Positions 1 through 8,038 of a stretch of DNA of 27,726 nt are shown piece by piece; the first letter of the stretch is position 1; every line of letters starts with the position of its first letter. The notes beneath the pieces were generated by a model. That model was not told where the DNA came from, searched no databases, and worked only from the letters and a program-made list of their open reading frames with translations. Source of the stretch: JAXDBV01 sp034678415. GTDB taxonomy: Bacteria; Bacteroidota; Bacteroidia; Bacteroidales; VadinHA17. The translations under genes were made by a program, and so were the position numbers. The stretch is taken from positions 1 through 27,726 of the forward strand of contig JAXDBV010000367.1 in assembly GCA_034678415.1 (NCBI GenBank), written 5' to 3'.

Positions 1-2
1 TA

Positions 3-887
3 TCAACGTTTTTTACTGGCATTGAACAGGGTGTTTTTCTCTTCCCTGGTCAGTGATTCATAGCCGCCTTTGGCTATCTTATCCAGTATCCGGTCTATTT
101 CCTTCTGTTCGTCTGCCTTCCTTTGAAGGTATTCATAATCGTTCCCGGTACGTTTGTATGTTACTTTCACCCGTGGCTGGCCATTCAGTATTGAGGTGAA
201 CCGTATCCACAGACGGTTTAAAAATCTTCCCGCCACATTCCCGCGCCGGTACTGAACAGCGAACAGGTAGCCGTATACAGCACCGCCCAGGTGGGCAATA
301 TGCCCGCCCGCATTGCTCGATGCGATGCTAAGTATGTCAAGAAGGATGACAAACAAAGCAATATACTTGATTTTTACCGGCCCGATGAACATCAGGTAAA
401 CGGTATGGTTAGGTACATAGGTGGCAATGGCAATCACGATGGCATATACGGCTGCTGAAGCACCCAGCGCCACCGATTCGTGCAGCAGGCTGTTGAATAC
501 GGGTAACACGTTGTAGGCAAGAATGTACAGGAATGCACCTGCCAGACCACCCATCATATATACTCCCAGAAGCTTCTTCTGATCAAGGTATTCCAGAAAG
601 ATACGGCCAAACCAGAAAAGCCACAGGAGGTTGAACAGTATATGCAGGAAGTTCTCGTGAAGGAACATGTATGTTACCAGGGTCCAAGGCCTGCGGATGA
701 GTATGCCCAAATCAGCTGGTACTGCCAGCCAACGGATCAGGGAATACTCATGGTCCTGGATGTTAAGAAGGAAGTAAATTACGTAAATTATCTTGACGGC
801 AAGAAAGACGGCAACATTAATGTATATGAGCCGGGTAAGATGGGTGCCGTGCCTGAAGGTGGTTTTTATTTCATCCCAGATCGACAT
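3..887 (-). CDS. Rhomboid-family intramembrane serine protease (GASA variant)
   Basis: Predicted multi-pass inner-membrane protease of 294 residues that would cut substrates within the membrane. The HENFLHILFN segment (about 77-86) matches the rhomboid TM2 His/Asn region. The catalytic Ser is S144 in GASA (142-145) and the catalytic His is H199 in HIAHLGG (196-202). Most rhomboids have GxSG; here the Gly after Ser is Ala, so the dyad is intact but the motif is a variant. After the last TM there is a soluble, charged C-terminal tail (about 215-294, rich in K/E/D), which resembles the tails of other Bacteroidota rhomboids. It starts 2 bases after the stop of the upstream rhomboid, so the two are almost certainly cotranscribed, probably with mutL further upstream. 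Fold and family are clear; the substrate is unknown. Confidence 0.9.
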   Translation of the reverse strand: MSIWDEIKTTFRHGTHLTRLIYINVAVFLAVKIIYVIYFLLNIQDHEYSLIRWLAVPADLGILIRRPWTLVTYMFLHENFLHILFNLLWLFWFGRIFLEYLDQKKLLGVYMMGGLAGAFLYILAYNVLPVFNSLLHESVALGASAAVYAIVIAIATYVPNHTVYLMFIGPVKIKYIALFVILLDILSIASSNAGGHIAHLGGAVYGYLFAVQYRRGNVAGRFLNRLWIRFTSILNGQPRVKVTYKRTGNDYEYLQRKADEQKEIDRILDKIAKGGYESLTREEKNTLFNASKKR

Positions 888-889
888 GC

Positions 890-1636
890 CTAATAAAATG
901 TGTTCCTTCGTTTATTCCAGTAAAGGATAAGGAAGAATCCGAACAGCATGCCTCCCAGGTGGGCAAAATGAGCCACGTTGCTTCCCGGCTGGGCGAAACC
1001 AAGGTAGAGTTCCAGTCCTCCGTACCCTATTACCAGCCATTTAGCCTTGATGGGTATCGGAGGAAACAGCAGCATGAGCTGGGTATTCGGGAACAGCATA
1101 CCGAAAGCCAGCAACACTCCGAACACAGCGCCCGACGCGCCTACCACAGGTATGTTCAAGGCCAGGTTCAGCTTGGCCAACACGGGATCGGTGTAGTTCT
1201 TGTACTGACGGATAATATCAAATCCCTCGTTCAGAACCATCTGGTATTGTTCCGGTGAAACCTGGTTTCTGAGGGCTGTAATGTGAATATAATTCACGAC
1301 GGTGTGAATGACCACCGCCCCTATTCCGGTGACAAAGTAGTAGAAAAGAAAGCGCTGCCCGCCCCACACCGTCTCGAGCACCCTCCCAAACATCCATAAT
1401 GCGAACATGTTGAAGAAAAGGTGTGTAAATCCCCCGTGCATAAACATATGGGTGGCAATCTGGAATGGCCTGAACTGTTCCGACCCGATGTAGTACAAAC
1501 CAAGCTTATGGTTCAGATCGGCACCAAACTGGTTGTTCGCCACCCACGTGACCAACAGCATGAGTACGTTAATGATCACCAGGTTTAAAACAACAGGAGG
1601 TGTGCTACCTCTCACGGGTGCCCTGTACTGAACCAT
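890..1636 (-). CDS. Rhomboid-family intramembrane serine protease (canonical GASG)
   Basis: A 248-residue intramembrane serine protease, mostly hydrophobic. HGGFTHLFFNMFALW (67-81) is the His/Asn-containing TM2 motif, the nucleophile is S168 in GASG (166-169), and the catalytic His is H226 in HFAHLGG (223-229). All core rhomboid motifs are present in order. The protein lacks the long C-terminal tail of its downstream partner. Its start is 103 bases after the mutL stop on the same strand, so it may be read from the mutL transcript; I saw no clear -7 box in that gap. A mutL/rhomboid/rhomboid order is, as I recall, common in Bacteroidota, but I could not check this. Two adjacent rhomboids with different catalytic loops suggest division of labour (inference). 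Confidence 0.93.
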   Translation of the reverse strand: MVQYRAPVRGSTPPVVLNLVIINVLMLLVTWVANNQFGADLNHKLGLYYIGSEQFRPFQIATHMFMHGGFTHLFFNMFALWMFGRVLETVWGGQRFLFYYFVTGIGAVVIHTVVNYIHITALRNQVSPEQYQMVLNEGFDIIRQYKNYTDPVLAKLNLALNIPVVGASGAVFGVLLAFGMLFPNTQLMLLFPPIPIKAKWLVIGYGGLELYLGFAQPGSNVAHFAHLGGMLFGFFLILYWNKRRNTFY

Positions 1637-1739
1637 CGATGCAGTATTTCTAGTAAATTTTCACGCAAGCTACAACTATCACACCAAATAACAAAAAATG
1701 AGGATGCTTGTTTGGACGATGCCAAGTTGTCATGCCATG

Positions 1740-3515
1740 CTAAAACATCTTTTCGATGTCGTCCAGTCTCAGGATCACCACTGTAGGCTTGCCGGAAGGG
1801 GTATAGCCGGGAGCTTCACAGGCAAACAACTGATCGGCCAGCTGCCTCATCTCTTCCTGCCCCAGCTCTTTCCCGTAAGGTATAGCGGTGGCGACAGCCA
1901 TGGAACGGGCTGTCTTCTCCCGTGCCGTCACCAGAGGATCGCGGCCCGTCTCCTTGTACTCCTCAAGAAATGTTTCGATCACCTGTGCCGGGTCGTGTAT
2001 CCCGGCATCGGAAGGATATCCGTTAACGGCAATGGTGCCGTGGCCCAGGTCATGGATATCAAATCCCAGTCGGTTCAGGTCGTCCATCATGTCAAGCATC
2101 AGGACATGATCGGCGGGATCCAGCGTCAGCGTTCTCGGGAACAGGTCGGCCTGCGAAGCTACTTTACCGGTACCCAGGATACTGAGGTAATGCTCGAACA
2201 GTACACGTTCGTGTGCCCTCTTCTGGTCAATCATCATCAGTCCCGATCGCACCGATAACAGGATATAGTGTCCCTTCAGCTGGAAATATTTCATATCCGC
2301 GGATTCCATCGGTAGTGCTGACTGCTCTTCGGAGCTTTCCTTTCGCAGCAGCTCGAACGCCTTTTCCCAGTGACGGATCGTCGGCTTGTCGGCCCTGCCC
2401 GCCTGAGTGCTGAAGGGATTGTAAAGATGGTCCACCCCCGTTGGCGGTATCTTTACCTCCCCGTTCTTCCTGAAGATGGGTATTTCGGGCACATTATCCT
2501 GGTTGAAATCCAGGGAAGGCACCAGGTTATATTTGCCTATCGCTTCACGCACCGTGGCATGGAGCAGCTGCCATACCGCCTTCTCGTCCTCAAACTTGAT
2601 CTCGGTCTTCGAGGGGTGGATATTCACATCAATGAATGCGGGATCCGACGTAAGGTATATGAAATAGGTAGGGTAAACGTCGGGAGGAAGAATCTGCTCA
2701 TAGCCCTGTATTATCGCTTTTTGCAGGTACGGATGCCTGACAAACCTGTTGTTAACGAAGAAAAACTGTTCCCCCATCGTTTTTTTTGCGAACTCAGGTT
2801 TGCCTATGAATCCACTGATTCTCACAATGCTCGTTTCGGTTTCCAGTGGGATCAGCGCCTGGTTCAGCTGTTTGCCGAACACTGTAATGAGGCGCTGCCT
2901 CAGCACTCCGGGAAAAAGGTTGTACACCTCGGTGTCGTTGTGATGAAAGGTGAAGGTGATATTCGGACAAACCAGGCATACCCGGTGAAATTCGGTGATG
3001 ATATGCCGGAATTCAGTGGCATCTGATTTCAGAAACTTACGGCGTGCCGGCACATTATAAAAGAGATTTTTAACGGAGAAGTTGCTGCCGGGATTCATGC
3101 TACATGCTTCATGGCTAACAAGCTTTGAACCGTGGATCACGATGGCTGTCCCCAGTTCATCCTCCAGGCGCCGTGTCTTCAACTCCACCTGTGCCACGGC
3201 AGCGATGGATGCAAGGGCTTCACCCCTGAACCCCATGGTGTGTATGGCAAACAGGTCGTCCGCATGCCGAATCTTCGATGTGGCGTGTCGCTCAAAAGCC
3301 ATGCGGGCGTCGGTCTCCGACATGCCGCATCCGTTATCCACTACCTGGACAAGACTGCGACCCGCATCGCGTATGATCACATGTACCTCCGTGGCGCCCG
3401 CATCAACGGAGTTCTCCAGTAATTCCTTCAGTACCGATGCCGGACGTTGTATCACCTCACCCGCGGCAATCTGGTTCGCTACCGCATCAGACAGAAGTCG
3501 GATAATATCAGCCAT
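1740..3515 (-). CDS. mutL: DNA mismatch repair protein MutL
   Basis: The 591-residue mismatch-repair mediator, an ATP-operated clamp that links MutS to downstream steps. The N-terminal GHKL ATPase is complete: ELLEN with catalytic E31 and Mg-binding N35, DNGCGM at 60-65, HATSKI at 77-82, GFRGEAL at 95-101, and the transducer-domain NxR-type segment VNNRFVRHP (254-262). A linker (about 335-405) leads to the C-terminal dimerisation domain (about 408-591). In that domain the endonuclease motif usually written DQHAxxE reads DQKRAHE (430-436), and the C-terminal CPHGRP motif reads TPSGKP (572-577), so the metal-binding residues used for nicking seem to be missing. The gene diverges from yifB, with a good -7 box just upstream of its start. 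Two rhomboid genes follow. Confidence 0.97.
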   Translation of the reverse strand: MADIIRLLSDAVANQIAAGEVIQRPASVLKELLENSVDAGATEVHVIIRDAGRSLVQVVDNGCGMSETDARMAFERHATSKIRHADDLFAIHTMGFRGEALASIAAVAQVELKTRRLEDELGTAIVIHGSKLVSHEACSMNPGSNFSVKNLFYNVPARRKFLKSDATEFRHIITEFHRVCLVCPNITFTFHHNDTEVYNLFPGVLRQRLITVFGKQLNQALIPLETETSIVRISGFIGKPEFAKKTMGEQFFFVNNRFVRHPYLQKAIIQGYEQILPPDVYPTYFIYLTSDPAFIDVNIHPSKTEIKFEDEKAVWQLLHATVREAIGKYNLVPSLDFNQDNVPEIPIFRKNGEVKIPPTGVDHLYNPFSTQAGRADKPTIRHWEKAFELLRKESSEEQSALPMESADMKYFQLKGHYILLSVRSGLMMIDQKRAHERVLFEHYLSILGTGKVASQADLFPRTLTLDPADHVLMLDMMDDLNRLGFDIHDLGHGTIAVNGYPSDAGIHDPAQVIETFLEEYKETGRDPLVTAREKTARSMAVATAIPYGKELGQEEMRQLADQLFACEAPGYTPSGKPTVVILRLDDIEKMF

Positions 3516-3537
3516 GGTAATGTAATATGTCCGGCTT

Positions 3538-3545
3538 CAAAAGTA
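3538..3545 (-). promoter_or_regulatory. Candidate -7 box for mutL
   Basis: The minus strand reads TACTTTTG here, an exact match to the Bacteroidota -7 consensus TAnnTTTG, about 23 bases upstream of the mutL ATG. No good -33 TTTG is found at the usual 19-21-base spacing, so this rests on the -7 box and position alone. Confidence 0.4.
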
Positions 3546-3586
3546 GGCAAATTCATGCATTTCTTCCAGGTTTGGAGAATGTTTGT

Positions 3587-3594
3587 TACATTTG
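3587..3594 (+). promoter_or_regulatory. Possible -7 box for yifB
   Basis: The plus strand reads TACATTTG, an exact TAnnTTTG match, 128 bases upstream of the yifB start. A TTTG at 3571-3574 is too close (12-base gap rather than 19-21) to be a regular -33 element. If used, the transcript would carry an AT-rich leader of about 120 bases. Confidence 0.25.
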
Positions 3595-3621
3595 GATGAG
3601 GACGCCGGCCGTCTCAGGTAG

Positions 3622-3722
3622 GATAAAATAAATTAAACTAACATTTTATAATATGTAATAGCAAATTAAAATATTATATGCTATAATAAATAAAATTAAT
3701 AAAGTATTAAATAATATTAAAT
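3622..3722. other. Extremely AT-rich spacer upstream of yifB
   Basis: By hand count only about 9 of 101 bases are G or C, while flanking genes are near 50 percent GC. The tract runs directly into the yifB ATG. It could be an unstructured 5' leader, an UP-element-like or nucleoid-protein-binding region. No ORF is present. Confidence 0.6.
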
Positions 3723-5264
3723 ATGCTGGTAAAGACCTTTGGAAGTGCGGTACACGGTATCAATGCCACTACTGTGACGGTAGAGGTAAACATATCCAAG
3801 GGGACAAATTTCATGATTGTGGGACTACCCGACAATGCTGTGAAGGAAAGCAGCTACAGGATTTCATCTGCGCTTACACAAGTGGGTTACAAATGGCCAG
3901 GAGGGTACAAGGTCATCATTAACCTGGCGCCGGCCGACATCAGGAAGGAAGGTTCGGCGTACGATCTCACCCTTGCCACGGGTATTCTTGCTGCGTCGGA
4001 GCAGCTTGCCGACGTTCGCCTGCACGAATACATCATCATGGGTGAGCTCTCGCTTGACGGTGGCCTGCAGCCCATCAAAGGGGCCCTTCCCATTGCCATA
4101 CAGGCACAGAAAGAGGGATTCAGGGGATTCATTCTTCCCATCCAGAATGCGCGTGAGGCGGCCGTGGTCAGCGGACTGGAGGTGTATGGTGCGAAAAGTA
4201 TCAGCCAGGTAGTGGCATTCCTCCAGGGGAAGGATGTGCTGGGGAAAGTGGAAGTGGATATTGAACAGGAGTTCTATAATCAGGTGAACCGTTACGATGT
4301 GGATTTTGCCGATGTGAAGGGACAGGAGACCGTGAAACGGGCGCTCGAAATAGCGGCCAGCGGAGGACATAACCTGCTCATGATAGGTCCGCCCGGTGCG
4401 GGAAAGACGATGCTTGCCAAACGCCTGCCGACGATTATCCCGCCGCTTACGCTCGAGGAAGCGCTGGAGACAACCAAGATCCATTCCGTGGCCGGCAAGA
4501 TTGACAAGGATGCCTCGCTGATCACGAGAAGACCGTTCCGCTCCCCCCATCATACGATCTCTGACGTTGCCCTCGTCGGAGGAGGCTCCTACCCCCAGCC
4601 GGGAGAGATATCGCTGGCGCATAACGGTGTGCTCTTCCTCGATGAGCTGCCTGAGTTCAAACGCACGGTACTTGAAGTGATGCGTCAACCGCTGGAGGAT
4701 CGCGTGATCACTATCTCCCGTGCAAAGTTCGCCATTGAGTACCCGGCATCCTTCATGCTGGTGGCCAGTATGAATCCCTGCCCCTGCGGTTACTATAACC
4801 ACCCCGAGAGAGCCTGTGTATGTACTCCGGGGCTGGTACAGAAATACCTCAACCGCATCAGTGGACCCCTGCTCGACAGGATAGACATACACATTGAGGT
4901 GGTACCCGTGCCGTTCGAGAAAATATCGGAAAGCAGGCTGGCTGAGCCCAGCGACCAGGTGAGAGAACGCGTGGTAAAGGCACGAAAGGTACAGCTCGAA
5001 CGGTTCAGGAACGAGAAAGGGATATACTGCAATGCACAGATAGGATCGAAATTATTACGTAATTACTGCCGTATCGATAATGCCGGTCAGCAACTGCTGA
5101 AAAATGCGATGGAGAAGCTGGGGCTCTCCGCCCGGGCTTACGACCGCATACTGAAAGTCTCCCGGACGATTGCCGACCTGGAGATGTCGGAAGACATTCT
5201 GCCGAATCATCTCGCAGAAGCTATTCAATATAGGAGCCTGGACCGCGAGGGCTGGGCGGGCTGA
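3723..5264 (+). CDS. yifB: YifB/ComM-family Mg-chelatase-like AAA+ ATPase
   Basis: A 513-residue protein of full family length. The N-terminal Lon-like (ChlI) domain covers about 1-170, the AAA+ module has Walker A GPPGAGKT (222-229) and Walker B VLFLDE (303-308), and the C-terminal Mg_chelatase_C domain covers about 400-510. The NPCPCGYYNHPERACVC cluster (351-367) with four Cys and a His is the family's conserved putative metal-binding insert. In Vibrio and relatives ComM is a hexameric helicase that helps branch migration during natural transformation. In Bacteroidota the role is untested, and this is a broadly conserved core gene. It is transcribed away from mutL across an AT-rich spacer. 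The start at 3723 gives the typical family N-terminus MLVKTFGSAVHG. Confidence 0.95.
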   Translation: MLVKTFGSAVHGINATTVTVEVNISKGTNFMIVGLPDNAVKESSYRISSALTQVGYKWPGGYKVIINLAPADIRKEGSAYDLTLATGILAASEQLADVRLHEYIIMGELSLDGGLQPIKGALPIAIQAQKEGFRGFILPIQNAREAAVVSGLEVYGAKSISQVVAFLQGKDVLGKVEVDIEQEFYNQVNRYDVDFADVKGQETVKRALEIAASGGHNLLMIGPPGAGKTMLAKRLPTIIPPLTLEEALETTKIHSVAGKIDKDASLITRRPFRSPHHTISDVALVGGGSYPQPGEISLAHNGVLFLDELPEFKRTVLEVMRQPLEDRVITISRAKFAIEYPASFMLVASMNPCPCGYYNHPERACVCTPGLVQKYLNRISGPLLDRIDIHIEVVPVPFEKISESRLAEPSDQVRERVVKARKVQLERFRNEKGIYCNAQIGSKLLRNYCRIDNAGQQLLKNAMEKLGLSARAYDRILKVSRTIADLEMSEDILPNHLAEAIQYRSLDREGWAG

Positions 5265-5563
5265 TGGATGAGCCAACAGGAAATAGAATGTTGAACAGGG
5301 GAGGAGGGAAAGGCAGTATGTTTCATAAAAGAGGTCGTACCTTCCGTTAACGGCAAACTCCGGCAGGTTTGTCTTGCTCCTCACCCGGTCCATTCCGCAA
5401 TGGCATGCCTCAACACAAATGAAATAATATCATAACATGAAAGTTCTTAATCCATCCGTCCCATCAGGGAAAGCCTTAATACACCATAATTTTCAGCAGG
5501 CCTGTTTTTATAAAGGTTTTTATTATATTGCAGGACTATCGAAAACAGAAAACATTACATCGG
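5265..5563. other. Gene-free spacer between yifB and the ABC exporter
   Basis: About 300 bases with no credible gene. It holds a 10-bp palindrome CCGTTAACGG at 5344-5353 and, at its 3' end, a T-rich stretch ending in TATATTG (5524-5530), a weak partial match to a -7 box that would suit a start at the downstream GTG. No intrinsic terminator for yifB was recognised. Confidence 0.5.
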
Positions 5564-6754
5564 GTGAAATACATTGTCAAAGAACTCAGGAGGCACTTTT
5601 GGAGAACCTTTTTCAGCATACTTGGATATACTGTTGCCTCGGTTTTTATTTTTATCATTCTTTGCATTTCCGGGTCCAATAAAAGTGATTCGTTTGGCAT
5701 ACTCCAAAGCACGGGAACACATTTTATTGTTTATATACCGACAGACATCAGTTGTTGCACCAGTGGCAAGGGGAACGGCACCGTTTTTGCGGAAGGGGTG
5801 AAAACCATGATGCTGGATGCTGATATGGTGCGGACCATCAGGAATGTTGAAGGGGTGAAGGATGCTGCCCCGTGCCTGCTCTATAAGATGTACAACGACC
5901 GGTTCCGGTCAGAAATCTCCATCGCGGGAATCGACACGAACAACATTGCTACCAGGACCAATGCCTGCCACCGTTCCAACCTGGTAGCCGGCCGTTTCCT
6001 GTCGGGGAATCCCGATGAGGTGGTAGCAGGACAATCCTTTGCCGCCGCCCATAACTTATCCCCGGGAGATACCCTGGATATTTTTGGCGGAAGGATGATC
6101 CTCTCCGGCATCGTGAATGCCGGAATACGACCTGTAAAGCCGGATTTTTTTGCTCCTATTGATGTGGTAAGGTCAATACTGAAAGAAAAACTGGAATGCA
6201 ATGCTCCCAGTATTGACATGAACGTGATTCTCGTGGAGGTGGCCGATTCACGCGTCCAGGATAGAGTGATAACTCACATCAGAAACATGATGTACAAATT
6301 TGCCGTTTCAAGCTATAACTGCTATCAGCCTGCCTACAAGGTGATGTCGATCATAGATAAGTCTTCCATTGGACTGACCTTCCTGATATTTCTGTTCCTG
6401 ATTATTTTCTCGGTAAAAACACAGCTTACTGCTCTCATGGAACGGTTCCGCGAAATTGGTATACTGAAGTCGCTTGGATGGTCAGACCTCACGCTGAGCG
6501 CCCACATCTTCATCGTATCTTTTATCCAGGCGATCATCGGGGTAACCCTTGGACTGATCATCGGCATCGGTGTGATCCTGATATTAAGAGGATTTGAAAA
6601 CTCTCCCTTTCAGAACCTCGAATTCAGCCTACACTATGCTAGCATCCCGCTGATATACATCCTGTCGCTGTCAGGAGCATTCATTGCCGGCCTCTTCCCG
6701 GTCATTAAAATACTCCGCTCCAAGGCAGGAGACATCATAAAGAATTACATGTAA
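5564..6754 (+). CDS. ABC transporter permease, FtsX/MacB type, with cysteine-rich extracytoplasmic domain
   Basis: Inner-membrane subunit of a MacB/LolC-like exporter, 396 residues from this start. Topology reads as TM1 (about 17-37), a large extracytoplasmic domain (about 38-265), then three TM segments (about 269-288, 313-340, 359-380), with the FtsX segment MERFREIGILKSLGWS (about 292-307) between TM2 and TM3. I chose GTG at 5564 because it gives MKYIVKELRRHFWRTFFSIL, typical of the family; a TTG at 5528 in frame would add 12 residues, and no in-frame ATG exists upstream before the stop at 5477. The extracytoplasmic domain has six Cys (C64, C65, C104, C135, C212, C253), including a vicinal pair, which is unusual and hints at disulfides or metal contact (inference). 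The ATPase gene follows 18 bases later. No membrane-fusion (MacA-like) gene is present. Confidence 0.88.
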   Translation: MKYIVKELRRHFWRTFFSILGYTVASVFIFIILCISGSNKSDSFGILQSTGTHFIVYIPTDISCCTSGKGNGTVFAEGVKTMMLDADMVRTIRNVEGVKDAAPCLLYKMYNDRFRSEISIAGIDTNNIATRTNACHRSNLVAGRFLSGNPDEVVAGQSFAAAHNLSPGDTLDIFGGRMILSGIVNAGIRPVKPDFFAPIDVVRSILKEKLECNAPSIDMNVILVEVADSRVQDRVITHIRNMMYKFAVSSYNCYQPAYKVMSIIDKSSIGLTFLIFLFLIIFSVKTQLTALMERFREIGILKSLGWSDLTLSAHIFIVSFIQAIIGVTLGLIIGIGVILILRGFENSPFQNLEFSLHYASIPLIYILSLSGAFIAGLFPVIKILRSKAGDIIKNYM

Positions 6755-6772
6755 TCCTTTGAAAGCCCCGTG

Positions 6773-7453
6773 ATGAATAAACCTTACATTGAATGTATAT
6801 CGCTGAACAAGCTATACCGGAGGAAACAACGGATCATCCATGCCGTCAGGGATATCAACCTGCAGCTGGAGAAAGGTGAATTTGTATTGCTGAAAGGCAA
6901 GTCGGGCGCCGGGAAGTCCACATTGCTTAACCTGATCGGTGGCCTCATCAATCCAACCTCAGGGACAGTAAGAATTGACGAAAGAATTGTCCATGAACTT
7001 GATAATGCCTCGTTATGTGATCTGCTGTCGAACACGGTGGGGATCATTTTTCAGAGCCTGAACCTTCTCCCAACCTACACCGTTTACGAAAATATTGAAG
7101 TCGCCCTGGCACCGAAAGGATTGACAGGTAATGAAATTCAAAAGATGATAATGCCCTGTTTTGAGCAATTTAAGTTGTCCGATACATTGCATTACCTGCC
7201 GGAGGAACTCAGCGTGGGGCAGCAGCAAAAGGTAGCGATCATCAGGACACTGGTTAAGCAGCCATCCATCATTCTGGCGGATGAACCAACCGCTTCGGTG
7301 GATGAAGAAACAGCGGATGAAATAATCCGCTATCTAAAGGATATGAGGGATGAAAGAAATGTAACGGTTATTCTCGCCACGCACGGCATAGTTACAGACA
7401 ATATGGCAGACAGGATTATTGCCATTGAAAACGGGAGCATTGTACCCCTGTAG
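6773..7453 (+). CDS. ABC transporter ATP-binding protein (MacB/LolD type)
   Basis: Cytoplasmic ATPase of 226 residues, the partner of the permease just upstream. Walker A GKSGAGKS (42-49), Q-loop Gln in FQSLNLLP (about 93-100), signature LSVGQQQ (146-152, Val replacing the usual second Gly-side residue of LSGGQ), Walker B IILADE (166-171), D-loop SVDEET and the switch His in ATHG (H204) are all present, so it should be active. The pattern matches the LolD/MacB/FtsE subfamily that drives mechanotransmission rather than classic import. ATG at 6773 is preferred; the GTG at 6770 just before it would add one residue. The cargo is unknown: no fusion protein, outer-membrane factor or peptide gene lies next to it. 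Confidence 0.92.
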   Translation: MNKPYIECISLNKLYRRKQRIIHAVRDINLQLEKGEFVLLKGKSGAGKSTLLNLIGGLINPTSGTVRIDERIVHELDNASLCDLLSNTVGIIFQSLNLLPTYTVYENIEVALAPKGLTGNEIQKMIMPCFEQFKLSDTLHYLPEELSVGQQQKVAIIRTLVKQPSIILADEPTASVDEETADEIIRYLKDMRDERNVTVILATHGIVTDNMADRIIAIENGSIVPL

Positions 7454-7695
7454 CCATTCCATAATATAAATATTACCGGCAGCAAAAAGCATTGGTTTGA
7501 CAGTTGCAGTATCATTTTATATTGCGATTCTTATTCAGTTTTTTTAAATTTATCCTTTATTGTTTATTATAAATGTAACATAATCAATAAGTTGCAATTT
7601 TGTTCTTTGAAATGGATATTTCAATTAACCAAAAGTTATCTTCCATTACAGGGGAAAAATCGGTCGCCGTCATATTCAGGTTGTTTTGTAATCAA

Positions 7696-7726
7696 ATATG
7701 ATTCTCTGTGTTGGGAAGAATCATAT
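7696..7726. repeat. Perfect 10-bp inverted repeat (hairpin or operator)
   Basis: ATATGATTCT (7696-7705) and AGAATCATAT (7717-7726) are exact reverse complements around an 11-base loop. A T-rich stretch (TTCTTTTCGTTTT, from about 7733) follows on the plus strand, so it could be a weak terminator after the ABC operon. Because the stem is AT-rich, it could instead be a dyad operator. Confidence 0.5.
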
Positions 7727-7902
7727 GAACAATTCTTTTCGTTTTACAACATTCCTGAATGATAATAAATTCATAACCTGCCTGGTGAGGTTACTTCTTT
7801 CTGTTCGAGGATTTTACTGGAACGGATTACGCTGGTTAAACAGGAGGATGGAGCGCCGGAGCATGCTTGGATCAGACGGCAAAGTACATTTCCCCGCGGG
7901 TG

Positions 7903-7930
7903 GGACAGGGCATGGGTTCCGGACAGGGCA
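7903..7930 (+). repeat. Short direct repeat, period 18
   Basis: GGACAGGGCA occurs at 7903-7912 and again at 7921-7930, in a GC-rich patch about 110 bases upstream of the sigma-factor start. The spacing is close to two helical turns, which could suit a dimeric regulator, but the repeat is short and may be chance. Confidence 0.3.
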
Positions 7931-8038
7931 AAACCGCCTGTAAGAAACATGAAACAGAAAATATCAACAAGCGTGTCTCATATGTAAGTTGCTTATCGTA
8001 TATAAATGGTTTAAAGTTCACCTCATGTGGATTTTTAC

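Larger units (their letters stand above)
7454..8038. other. 585-base gene-free region upstream of the sigma factor
   Basis: No ORF here looks real: the longest readings (81 and 61 codons) have no family resemblance and overlap each other. The first half (7500-7700) is AT-rich; the second half is more GC-rich. It contains a perfect 10-bp inverted repeat (7696-7726) and a 10-bp direct repeat with an 18-base period (7903-7930). No exact TAnnTTTG box was found upstream of the sigma gene. Confidence 0.55.

Noticed and set aside
1698..2258. 186-codon plus-strand ORF opposite mutL
   Set aside because: Shadow of the mutL C-terminal domain.
3571..3594. TTTG plus TACATTTG as a full Bacteroidota promoter
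   Set aside because: The gap between the boxes is 12 bases, not 19-21, so only the -7 match is kept, at low confidence.
3864..4892. 342-codon minus-strand ORF opposite yifB
   Set aside because: It lies wholly inside the plus-strand yifB gene, whose motifs are unmistakable, and its translation has no recognisable domain.
5437..5682. 81-codon ORF ahead of the ABC permease
   Set aside because: Its 3' half overlaps the clear permease frame and its translation is not recognisable.
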